A DNA stretch of 64,000 nt, from positions 1 to 64,000 of the forward strand of contig MU863945.1 in assembly GCA_033296885.1 (NCBI GenBank), read 5' to 3'. This DNA is from Triangularia verruculosa. Taxonomy: Eukaryota > Ascomycota > Sordariomycetes > Sordariales > Podosporaceae. How positions within the stretch are numbered: the stretch's first letter is position 1; every line of letters starts with the position of its first letter. This document shows positions 21,501 through 32,700 of the stretch, one piece after another. The translations under genes and the position numbers were made by a program. The notes below the pieces were generated by a model that was not told the DNA's origin, ran no database searches, and was given only the letters and a program-made list of their open reading frames with translations.

Positions 21501-23588
21501 CTCAATCAGCACACCTCAAGTTTCTGCTCTCCACGTCTGGAGTCTATGTTGCGTCGATGACTTTCAGCTCGTTGCTTGGCCACTCTCATCTTGATATCTC
21601 CCTCCGAGCAGCAACTGGGCCTACCGAGGCGGACGGAATTGTACCGCCAATATAGGACATGGCTGCATGGAGACCGTTCTCAACCTTGCAAGGGTGGTAC
21701 TTCATGCTGTAGGCGGTGCCGTATTTGAGATACCTGACCACAGAGATGCAGCATCTCAAGACTTTCACTCAACAGCGCTCTGCTGCACGGGTGTTGCTGC
21801 TTGGTACCCGCTCACGTCGGTGGCCGCGGCATTGGCAGGTTGGAGTCCCGTTTGCGCGCCCTGCAGTAGTGCTGTCCCTCTAGTGCTATCTCCGGCCCCC
21901 AGCGTGGCACGGCCGACAGCCAACGCTTCGGTGATGCTTCAGGTCTTGCGCGCTACCGAATAGATGATGGAAAGTTGGCCTTCTAGAGGTTCTAGAGCTT
22001 CTCCGCCTTCCACACGCCGTCTCACCTCCCTCGGTGTGGCAAAGTGAGACGAAAAAACGGGACCTGAGCTGAAGATCCGCTAGAGGGGGCCTCTGCTGTC
22101 GACATCGAGCAACGGGAGCCGACTGTGTGTGGTTCGGGATGTGCGTCAACGTGGTTGGCTCTGGGGACAGCTTTTCCCTGCGCGACATGTGCGAACAGGG
22201 CGGCCGGGCCCTAATCTGCTTCTTGATGTGGCGTCGCGGAATGGAAGGGCAACTATTTGTCCAGTCCAGGGCCGTATCCGCAGGTAATCCCTTAAGCCGA
22301 TGGCTCGCAGTGTGTACTGTCCTCTCATTTGTTGCCTGCCCCTTTTCCTCTGCCCCTATCTTTGCTGTACCTCGCCAATGTCGACATCAGAGGCACCTTC
22401 TGGAAACTGCCACTCGGAGTGGGATGACGGTAGGATAGTACCCCTTGAAGGGTAGGCTGCCAAGACAGGCTCCCCCTCACCCAACCCCAGCTGTGCTTGT
22501 GCGCGAGGGGACATCGTCGGGTGCAATGCTTGCCAATGCACAGCACCAGCACTAAAACGGCATGTAGGTTCTTTCTGTAGCGGTACGGAGCAGGTGCCTG
22601 TGCAATCCATCCCATCCACCTCTCATCTTCCATCTTTCCATTCCTTCCAGGTTCCATCTCTTCTCCAGGTCTGCCTTATTTACAAAACACCTGGAGTTTG
22701 GCTCTCACCGGCACTCTGCCTGCTGGCGCCCCCGGATTGTCTCCAGTGCCTGAGTCTCTGCCAATCAGCCAACTTCACCAAGACCACGGTCCCATCGCTT
22801 GAGCTCCGAGTCCTTGCGCCACCACGAACAAGACAAAAAAGACGTCTCTTCCACCACCTGCACTACACGCCGTTCCCCTCCCTCCCACTCTTAGCCCGAC
22901 GAGAACCTGTCCGCTCCTTTTTTTCGACGGTTGAACTTGGCTTTGCAACAGGCCTTTTTTTATTTTTTTTATTTTTTATACTTGGCCGCCACCCTCCCAC
23001 GACGCTATAAAAAGCTGTCCTACCTGCCACAGCTCCGGTCCCCGCTACCTTGGCTACTGAGCTACACCACTACGACACCTTGACGATCCATTGCCGAAGA
23101 CGTTGACCTCTCCGCTTCTTCTTTTTTTGAGCGGAGGGCCTGTCAAGTGTTTCGGCGCGTGTGAGTCCAGAGCTGGTGTTGGAAAGCGGATCCAGGCTAG
23201 GAGCTACGGCAGTGCGGCAAGGAACAGGGAATCCGCCCCAAATCGTCGGCAAAACCATCGACAGATCGCCCAGGGCGCGATTTGCCCACTCGACAACCCA
23301 TTGACCTCTCCAAGGAAGCTATGAGGTAGGCAAAAGCACTCCTTTCTTTTCAATTGATCGGCCGTCGGACACTGGTGATTCTGGGAGCTGGACATTCGAC
23401 ACCGAAAGGCCACGGAAAGACCCGCACCGGCATATCAAGCACATGGGCCGGTCCCCGTTTCGGGCGGGTCCTTTTTTTCTTGGAGTCCATTCCGAAGGTT
23501 TCCTATTTGTCGCGCCGAGTTCGCGATGTTGCCCGATGTCGCTTGCATGCTGAAATACTGACGGCTATTTATATGACTTATAGGGCAG
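18525..23588. other. 5-kb gene-free interval and leader of the HSF-type gene
   Basis: Between two plus-strand genes. The first part holds the 3' end of the acetyltransferase transcript (T-rich near 18570-18680). The rest has only short overlapping frames (up to 184 codons, 19455-20009) without recognisable domains. From about 22600 it becomes pyrimidine-rich, with a TATA-like box at 23006 and a probable leader intron (donor gtaggcaaaa at 23326, acceptor cttatag at about 23583). Length and structure suit a large upstream control region, but I cannot exclude an unrecognised non-coding RNA. Confidence 0.5.
23006..23013 (+). promoter_or_regulatory. TATA-like box of the HSF-type gene
   Basis: TATAAAAA at 23006 lies in a pyrimidine-rich stretch about 580 bp before the ATG at 23589. 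The next 60 bp are CT-rich, typical of a fungal start region. The transcript would then have a long leader containing an intron just before the start codon. Confidence 0.4.
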
Positions 23589-25645
23589 ATGGCCGCAGCT
23601 ATTGATCGAGCGCCGAGGAACCATTTGGACGAAGGGTCTGAGGAATCTATGGGCGCGAGGACGATACCAATCATTACGCCTACTATCCAGATGTCTGCAC
23701 CATCCCCGGGCGAGCCCATGGACATCACCACACCTACGAACTCCTCTGCACCCCAATCTGCTACCAAGAGCCCCGATAGCGACGTGAATTCCAGCGGTGG
23801 CAAGGCGAACAACGAATCGAGCGAGCGTCTACAGCCAATTCAGGCTCAGATCAACAATAATCACCACAACCACCGAGCTTCTTCCGAGAACACCATCATC
23901 ATGCCCGCCCCCGCCACCGTTGCGGCAGCTCCGGCTGTCCATCAGCCCAAGATTGTCCAGACAGCCTTCATTCACAAGCTTTACAAGTATGGTGATTCGC
24001 CAATCCCATGTTTTAGCCATGGACGGATACTAAACCATGTGGCAGCATGTTGGAAGACAAGACGATCCAACACCTCATCTCTTGGACCCAAAGCTCCGAG
24101 AGCTTCGTGATGCAGCCATCACATGAGTTCTCCAAAGTGCTGGCGTATGTTCTTTGGATCCCGCGCTCCCTGCAGCTCCGAATTCCGAATTCTGATGGGT
24201 GTATAGGCAATATTTCAAGCACACCAATATCTCTTCATTTGTGCGGCAGCTCAATATGTATGGGTTCCACAAGGGTAAGAACCGGGACTGTTCTATTTTT
24301 AACCATGTGAGAATGGTATTGACAATGGCAATATAGTGAGTGACGTGTTTGCCCATGGGACTCCCGACTCGACCATGTGGGAGTTCAAGCATGGAAACGG
24401 CAACTTCAAGCGGGGTGACTTGGTTGGCCTGCGAGAAATCAAGCGCCGGGCATCTCGACATGCGCTGGTTCACAGAGAGTACAGCAATCAGAAGCCGCCT
24501 CCATCACAGCCTGGAACTCCGGCCGAGCCAATGCCTCCTATGCAGGAAGGGGGAGACCCGAGAATGAACAGCATCGAGTACACTCTCCATGATCTCAATG
24601 CCCGCCTTCAGCGCCAGGAGGAAAACGCCCAGTTTATGCAGATCAAGAACCAAGCAATCATGGACACAGTGCACAAGTTGCTGCAGTTCAATAACGAGCT
24701 GTCAAACGCTGTGCTCTCCCTCGCCCCGAGCCCTGACAACCCGATACACCGGGATGGTAAGTGCTGGCTGCACCGCGGAGCTTTTCTGGTACCAGTATAG
24801 CCTAATCTTTTCTGTTTTTAGTATCTCAACTGCAGAGCGCAGTGCACCGGCAAATGGAGGTCTTCCGCAGTCTTGAGGAACCCCACGAGCAGATGTTCGC
24901 CAGTACCCGTCCATACTTTTCCAACCTGGAAAATGCGCCCGTCTCGCCTCGCCAACTGCCCCAAGACGATCCACGGAGGTCCAATCTCGCAGTCCCCCAG
25001 CCTCGGGGGCCAAACTATTACCATGACCACCGACCGGCGGTGCCTTCTGGCTTATCTGTGAGCACTCGGCGACCTTATGGTTCGATAGGAGGGAACTCCA
25101 CGACGCAATCTTCGCCCTCTTCCAATCGGGCCCCTGCTCCGCCGCCACCACCCGGGCCACACCACTTGTCAAATCCCGATCTGCATCCCGGCGCTCTGGG
25201 TCGCAGGCACACCTCGGCCGACATCCGTGCTCACGGCTGGCAGCCGCAACCGCCTCCTCCTTTTGCTGCGTCCGGACCGCCTTCGTCCCAATGGCCATCG
25301 TCACCGAGTCGGATCCCACCACCCCCTGAGAACCAGCACGGCAGGGATCCCTTTTCTCACTATTCCCTCCAAGGTTCCTCGCAGCCGCATTCTCGTCCAG
25401 CCACGCCACCAGCACCTCCATTTGTCAATGGCAACCCACCACCTGCGGCGGACACGTTCAACAACTGGTCCTGGAACTCTGCCGGCCGTGAGAACAAGAA
25501 TCTTGCTGTGAGGGATCACTCGGCGCCACCAACACGACGGGGCAGCATGGCTCATATCCTGAACCCTACCGACACTGCTGAGAGGGATGACGAGGACATG
25601 GATCCCCGCGGGGATGACGATCGCAAGCGGAAGAGGCTGCAGTGA
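23589..25645 (+). CDS. SFL1: HSF-type transcription factor, Sfl1/Mga1 class
   Basis: Nuclear DNA-binding regulator; yeast relatives control flocculation, filamentation and stress genes. Model: join(23589..23986, 24046..24144, 24207..24274, 24337..24756, 24822..25645), 602 aa. Each splice keeps the frame and rebuilds the HSF winged helix at residues 127-236: FIHKLYNMLEDKTIQHLISW, QYFKHTNISSFVRQLNMYGF (recognition helix), WEFKHGNGNFKRGDLVGL and REIKRRASRHALVH. The Arg-rich end (IKRRASRH) and FIHKLY start favour Sfl1/Mga1 over Hsf1. A coiled coil follows (LHDLNARLQRQEENAQFMQI), probably for oligomerisation. The N-terminus is Ser/Asn/Pro-rich and the C-terminal 250 residues are Pro-rich and disordered, ending in an acidic then basic DDDRKRKRLQ. 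The ATG follows a likely leader intron. Confidence 0.9.
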
Positions 25646-26787
25646 TCGTTGACCTTGACCATTTATCAACAGCGTTGATTTACCAGTGTTTCACCACAAA
25701 GTCTACTCTTTATATCTTTTCACGCATACATCAACAAAAAATATATACTTAATCGATTCAACATGTTTGGCAAGATTTGTTCCTTTTTTCTTTTCTTTCT
25801 CCCGGCAAAGGTAACAAAAAGCATCATAATCGCATGATACCTCATTATTATCGACTCGGATTTCAAGGGGGTCGGGCAGGGGGAGTAATGGGAGGGAAAT
25901 TTCTGGATAATATATCTCTTTTTGGATCTTATTTTTTGTTGGTTGGATCTTTTTCTTTTTCTTTCAAATCCAATTTTTCGAGTTTTTTTGGGAAAGGAAA
26001 GAGGACGGGAGGTTTTTATATGCCATACCACTTTTTGTTTTTCCGCTGGCATGGGGAGGGGGGGTGGTTTGTTGCTATCTTGTTTCGTTTCCGAAAGTAC
26101 TAGTTTTAGTTGTAAGCTTTGTACGATTTTGACTAGGTAGGTGAGATAAGGGGCGTGTTGGGGGAGGGGGGTTGTGAGGAAGAGACGATGGTTACAAGTT
26201 TTTTGGTGCTGAGAAATTCAATGGAAACTGATGATGTGCCTCGATGTTCCAACTGTCTTCAATCTAGACTAGGTTCTTATATACTCTGCCAACAACTTTC
26301 AGACAAATAACTCTCTCATCATCAGCAGAGAGACATACGTCCTCCTCAGATACCGAGGTACCTCCAGAACAGCCATTCATTTCACAGCCGCATCACGGCA
26401 ATTCTCTCAGTTCAACAAACATAAGGCAAACTCTCTATTCACAAACAAAGTGTCCACGGACCCCTGCACGAGCCGCTTCCACCTAACTAATAAAAAAGAT
26501 GCCGCCAGAAAATACAAGTAGAGAGTGCCCCCCTTACAGAAACCAACAATGTACAACTCCCTCACCTTTTCCCAATATAAAAACAAGCATACAGGATATC
26601 TTTGACGCTGTTGACAGGCAAAACCATAAAAAAGGCACCAATCATGCCCCTTCGTCTTTGCCTCCCTTTCCCATCTCCTTCCTCACAGAATCCCAATTTC
26701 CTTCTTATCAGCAATGCTTCCGCTTTTCACTTTTGTTATTTTCGTTTTTGCCTTCCTCTTCTCAAGAGCAACGTCGTCCCCAATCAA
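25646..26787. other. Convergent 3' intergenic interval (SFL1-like / TOM1)
   Basis: Lies between the stop of the plus-strand HSF-type gene and the stop of the minus-strand TOM1 gene, so it contains two 3' untranslated regions and no promoter is expected. It has long T-rich stretches (25750-26100) and A-rich stretches (26380-26780). Frames up to 110 codons are low-complexity Phe/Lys runs and are not real genes. Confidence 0.6.
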
Positions 26788-29700
26788 TCAAGCAAAACCA
26801 AAGTAATCGCTGCCGGCCGTGATGGCCTTGAGGATTTGGCTGCGGAGAGTGTCATAGCTCTCATACTCGGGAAGATCAAGTTCTGTAGTCAAAAATGTTA
26901 GTCGCCATTTCGAATCCAGCTCAGGGAGAGACTGATAAAACTTACGATTGAAGCACGTGTGAGAGCTTGGCAACCGCTCCTTGTTGCCATAATCGCGGTG
27001 GATGTTGAATCGGCTGACACCGTTCATGCCTTCCAGCTCCTTGAAGCCGTTGAGTGGCACCTTGGAGGTACCAGTGACGAACTGAAGAAGCTTGGCACGC
27101 TCCTCTTTATCAAAGGAGCGAACGGCACGCCAAAACCATTGAATCTGCTGCGACGCCGCCGTGTAGTTGTGGTACTCGGTGTTGCTCTTCCAGTCGTCAA
27201 CATCGATATCGGGCAAACCAGAGATGAGAAGCTCCAGCTCTTGTTCGTTGAAAATGGCAATCAGCTCCTCTGGAATGATATCATGGAAACCTAAAGTCAG
27301 AATGTTAGTCCATGCCGCATCAGGAAATATACAACGGAATCCACATACCCTTCAAGAAGTGTTCCATCTGGTCCTTAACCGAGCTGAGAAGCTTGTGCTC
27401 CACAATCAAGCGGACGTACTCAGCCTTGTTCTCCTCCGTGACGGGGATGTCGCGGCCATCCGGGATGAGGTCGACAGTCTTCTTCGCACCGAATTCGTCA
27501 TCCTCCACCGAGAATGTCTCGGTGATGATATCAGTGATATCGTTCTCCAGAATCCAGACAAGAGACTTGTAGTAGTTTGGATCAAAAGACTCCATGTCTT
27601 TGACCGACACAGGCTTGCCAAGGATACGCTTGTAAACAGCGCGGCTGAAGTAGCAGTCTAGAAGTCGGCCTTCGTAGAGGGCCTTGCCGATGATCCGCCC
27701 AATAAACTTGAAGAACATCAGATGCTCCTCGTTGATACTGCTGAGCTGGTTCGGGTGGAATGTGGTGCGGTCAGATGACACGGGGATGAAGAGGGCGTAG
27801 TTGGGATCGAACATTTGGCGGGCGAGAACTTGGAACCACTCGCGCGTGACCCCGCCAGCGTCAACACCCTCTTCGCCGTGGAAGCGGATGTTGAGTTTTC
27901 CAAATTTCATCTCTTCTCCGCTCTTGAAGTACAGAGACTTGAAAGAGTCGTGGAAGACATGCTCGCGGCGGACAGACAGCTGGAGTGGGTTGTACTGCGG
28001 CCGAGTCTGCTGGCCAGTCTTGGAGTGCACGCTGCGGTTGAAATAGTTGCGCTTGTTGTCAAACTCGAGAACCTTGGGGTTCTTAACCAGGAGCGAGAAG
28101 GTGCCGGACATCAGCTTAGGGTTATGTCTGACAAGTTCGTTCAGAATGCGGCGATGATCTTCCGTGAAGCTGAAGAAGAGACCGGCGATACGGTTCTCGG
28201 GCGGTGGGCTGGAAAGGAGCAGTTCCTTGTGCTGAACGGCAGACGCATCGCCAAGGGTGGTGTTCTTACAAACAACCATCAACGACTCAATAAGTGGCAG
28301 TAGAATCGTTGCCACATTAAGCATATTCTCGCGCTGTCGGATGGCGCTCAGGCAGGCACTCAGCTTCTCCCACATGGTGCCAAAGGTCGGGTTCCAGTAC
28401 AACGACCCAAGGAGATCCTCTTTGGTGCCCTCCTTGCTATTCTCTGCTTCAGACGTACCATCTTCCTTGTTGCTCTTGCCCTTGCTGTCGAACAGATGGT
28501 CGAGTGCGGTAAGAACACGGAGCAACTTGTTCTGCTCGGAGGCGCCTGGAGAGAACTTGGCCAACGCGACGCCTTGAATCTCGGTGCCTGATTCAGCCTT
28601 GAGGATGTAGGGAAGAAGATCATTGAGGTCTGAGACGATGTTCTCGCTGAGAACTCTGGCTTGGCGCACAAGCTCTTCGCCAAAGACCTTCTTGGCACCA
28701 GGAATGTTGGAAAGATTCTTGATGGTTGAGATTGTGTTCTGGAAAGTCTTCGAGCTGCATTCCCGGGCCACAAAGATATTGACAACCAACTTCAAGTTCT
28801 GGTCTGGGATGTACGGAGGTGTCAACTGGCGGACCTTCTTCTCCTCCGACTTGGTTTCCGTAGTCTCCTTTGACTCCTTGGGCTCCTTTGCCGTGTCGTC
28901 CTTGACATCCTTCTGGCCACCCTCTTGAGCAGCTTGGTCGCCGGATGGGGCTGGAGCAACAGCAGCCTCTGAGGTCTGCTCCGCAGAAGCCTGCGAATCA
29001 GCTGCTGGGTTGACGGTATCCGCGTTGGCAGGTTCGGCAGTAGACTCGACAGCCTTGCCCTTGGCCTTCTCTTCCGCCTCCTTCTTAGCCTCCTCTTCCT
29101 TCTTTTTTGCTTCCGCTTCAGCCTCTTTGCGTCGCCGCTCGAGTGCTTGGAGCGGGTATGTAACCTTGTTCAACAAGTCCGCAAGGAGCTGCATAACAGC
29201 GCTGCTCTCCATGACCAAGTTACGATCAAGAAGAGCCAATAGACAGTTGATCGCATACTTCTGAGCTTTTGTGTTGACATCCTTGCCCTTGCCCTTGCGG
29301 CTCAGGCTTCGCTTGAGGGTGGATGCCACGGTTTCATGCTCAGTAAGGAAGAGAGACGGGATGTGCGCGTTCCTCGTGCAAAGGTCTTGAAGAAGATCAA
29401 GGCACTGTTGTACAATCAGAAGAGGCGAGACCTCAGAGTTGTGGGTAAGATGGTGGCTATGAGTGCTGATGTTGGTAAAGGTACGCTTTAGACTCTGGGG
29501 CGTCTTGGTGGCATCCTTGTCCTTGACCTGCTTGGCCCGAAGAGAAAGCTGACCAAAGCTGCGCTCGACGGCATCCATATCCGTGCTGCCATCCTGAAGG
29601 ATCTGAAGTAGGTTCGAAACCACCTCCAGACGATTTTGACGATTCTCAACCACGCAAGCAAACACTTCAAACAGGTGCTGGCGGATAGACCCCTGTTGAG

Positions 29701-32700
29701 TGATAAACATAAGTCGAAGCAGCGTGGCGACGCCAGGCTTGTCGAGCATCTGCACAATGGTGCGGCGCGGAGGCCTGCCGTCATTGGTACCACTTGGCTC
29801 AGCGAGGAGTTGCCTTGCAGCCACCGTGCGGACATTAGCTGGAGGTGCGCCGCGGGACAGATGGCCGCTTCGTTGTTGAGCCAGGGCACGTGCTTCAGCA
29901 GCCAGATCGGGCGGTAGTTGATCCATGATATCCTCGCCCTGTTCCATCAAGACTTGCTCGCGCAAGGCAGGTGGGAATGTTAACAGGATGCTGGCGGCGT
30001 CCATCTCAGCAGCCTCTGCCAGACGGCCCGCATCGTTATTGTTCTGGCGGCGAGCCTCATCACGCTCACGGCGCCGGCGTTCTTGCCGTTCCTGCTGAAC
30101 AATCTCCTCGCGGAGCTCCGTGGGCAGTGCTTCAAGGAATTCTTGGAATGCCTCTCTGTTCTCACCCTCAGGGGGAGCCTGTTGACGGGCTTCGGACCGT
30201 CGAGTGGTCAATGTTTGTGCAATCACCTCCTCTCTGAACTCCTCGGGAAGTGCCTCAAGATAGTCAGGGTCGATTCCAAGGTCGGTCACATCAACCGTCT
30301 CACCGTTACGAATGGTGGTAATGATGCGCTCAGTGGGAGCTGCCGCCGCTTGCTGGACAGGTTCAGGGGCGTTGTTAGATTCGACACCTTCCATGGCCTG
30401 TGGCTCTTCCTGGGCCTGTTGCTCGCGGGTCGTCTCTGCAGCTTCAGCTACTGCCCGTGCGGCCTCGGCAGCAGCAAGTTCTTGAGCTTGACGTTGGCGC
30501 TCTGCTTCTTCCTCGGCTTCTTTCTTTTCCTTGGCAGCCTGCTGTTCAGCCTTCTGTGCCTCGTATTCTTTGAGGGCCTCTTCACGCTTCTTGCGCTCTG
30601 CCTCCTTCTTCTGCTTCTCTTCCTCTTCCCGAGCCTTTTGCTCCTTGAGTTGCTGAATGGCGGCTGGCGCAAGGACCCCGATAATGGCGATCCCGATAAC
30701 AGCCACCTTTTCGTGGTGAGCGTGGCCAAAGATCATGCCAGCTTCTTCCTTCCACCGGTCATTCGTGCGAGCCGCAATGAACTGAACAGCTTGAGCTGGC
30801 TCCTGGTACACCTCCCGTCGAGCTTCCCAGCTGCCATGGCGGCCAGTAGAAACTGCTCCCAAGGGGATGCTGAATTGACGGATCTCGCCGTGGGGCCCTT
30901 CTTGCGTCAATTGCAGGCTGAGTGCGGGGCCGGCACCACGTGGAATGGGCATATTCTGCATCAGGCTGTTGATGAAAGCAAGGGGGCCATCTGCAGTGGC
31001 CATGGCCCTGAGGGATTCGGGGAGCCCAACAGAGCTCCATGGAAGAGCCTGAGGGTCGGTGTGACGAGGGGACTGATCTCGGCCAGATCTATGGCTGGGA
31101 AGCAGCAAAGGGTTTCTCTGATTGTCGAGTACTGGGGGAGGTGCACGAGTCGTGTGGCGAATGTAGCTTCTAAAGTCTGGAATGGCATTAGCACGGCGTT
31201 CTTGTTGATGTACGTACGACTGTCGCGATGCGGCCCTGAGCGCCTGTAACAAGCCCTCCAAACTGCGATCACCCTGAGTGGTGCTAGGTTCCGGCGTCTC
31301 TCGAGTGCCGCCGAAAACCGCAGTGATTGCCTCAAGTCGCCGACTTAAGCGATTGAAAGAAAGATCAAGCCTACCGGATCCCATATGCCGCAAATCTCCG
31401 CCAATGACGAATGGTGCCGGGAACGGGTTTCCTCTGCTAGAGAAACCGCCCCGGAAGCGCTGGTGAGGCTCGACAGCAATGTCCCAACCAAGACCAGCAG
31501 GCATACTGCCGAGGAAATCATCACGGGGATGCCCTTGTTCATAGTACATATCGTCGTCAATTTCCTCCTCCTCTTCCTCTTCTAAAAATCAGTTAGCAAC
31601 ATAAGCCTCGGCCAAAGAAACAAGCTCAAGAACTCACCGTCATCTTCCGGTCCTTCATCCAGGTAGTGCTCATCATCGAACTCGTGAATGCCTTCTCCAT
31701 CAAGCTCGTCAGCATCGACAGCGGCACCTCTAAGGCCCAGGAAATGGCGGCTCATAGACTCGAGTTCCTCGATATCGTGGATTCCATGTGCGTGGGCGGC
31801 GTCATGAAGATGCTGAGCTTCTGCTTCGTAGTCAAGCTCTTCTTCACCTTCCTCATCCTCCTCGTCAGTCTCACTCTCCCAACCGTCATCGCCGTCATCC
31901 CCAATAGGATTACCCTCCTCATCCATGATTTCGACCTGGTCCTCGACGTCTTCCATATCGTCTGAACCCATCTCGTCGTCGTCGTCGTCGTCGCTCTCTT
32001 CGTCGTCATCATCGTCCATATCTTCATCCTCGTCGTCGTCTTCACCCATGATGACTTCAACAACGCCGGCATCGCCTGGAAGGCCCTCGATTTCACCCAT
32101 CTCGCCAAGCTCCTCATCGTCCTCGTCACTAGGGTTATCTTCCTCGTCCTGTGACATTTCGTCGCCATAATCCAGCTCGTCTTCGTAAACCTCCTCATCG
32201 TACATTTCGTCGTCGTCTGCATTCATTAGTAACAGCCCGTCAATCTGAGCGGCAAAAGAGGAGAAAATACCATCTTCCTCGTCATCCGAGTAATAATCAT
32301 CCTCCCGTCCGGGCTCAAGCATGCCGAGGGTGGAGTTGCGATAGAGATCGGGAGTTTCCTCGCGTTCTTCGTCCATGTCTGAGAGGGATGAGGTGGTGTC
32401 AAAATCATCCTCTGGCTGGTCACTCGTCGAGGTCGAGGTAATGATGTCGAGCTCGCTAAGAGTAATCGCAGCCCTTGTCAAGGACCGCAGAACGCGGAGA
32501 ATGTATTTGACGGTGCGCTTCACGTCGGGGTAGGTAAGGTCGACGTCGGCGATGGATGCTGTCAAGGTGGCTAGGTATCCTTTTTCATACATCAGACGCT
32601 TAAGTTGAGCTTGAGACCTAGAGAGCCCAGGATCCGCGCCTGAGGCGCTCCTTGAACTCATGTCCTTGTCTTTTTCCCCAATCATGTGGCTCATCAACTC

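Noticed and set aside
21981..22001. Repeated TTCTAGAG words, possible heat-shock element about 1 kb upstream of the HSF-type gene
   Set aside because: The TTC blocks are spaced by 9 bp, not the 10 bp of a true nGAAn array, and the GAA halves are imperfect.
24702..25421. 239-codon open frame on minus opposite the HSF-type gene
   Set aside because: Antisense of the Pro-rich tail of the transcription factor; no domains.
30083..31249. 388-codon open frame on plus opposite TOM1
   Set aside because: Antisense of the Lys/Glu-rich coiled-coil and UBM region of TOM1, which is certain; the Leu/Phe runs are the expected complement.
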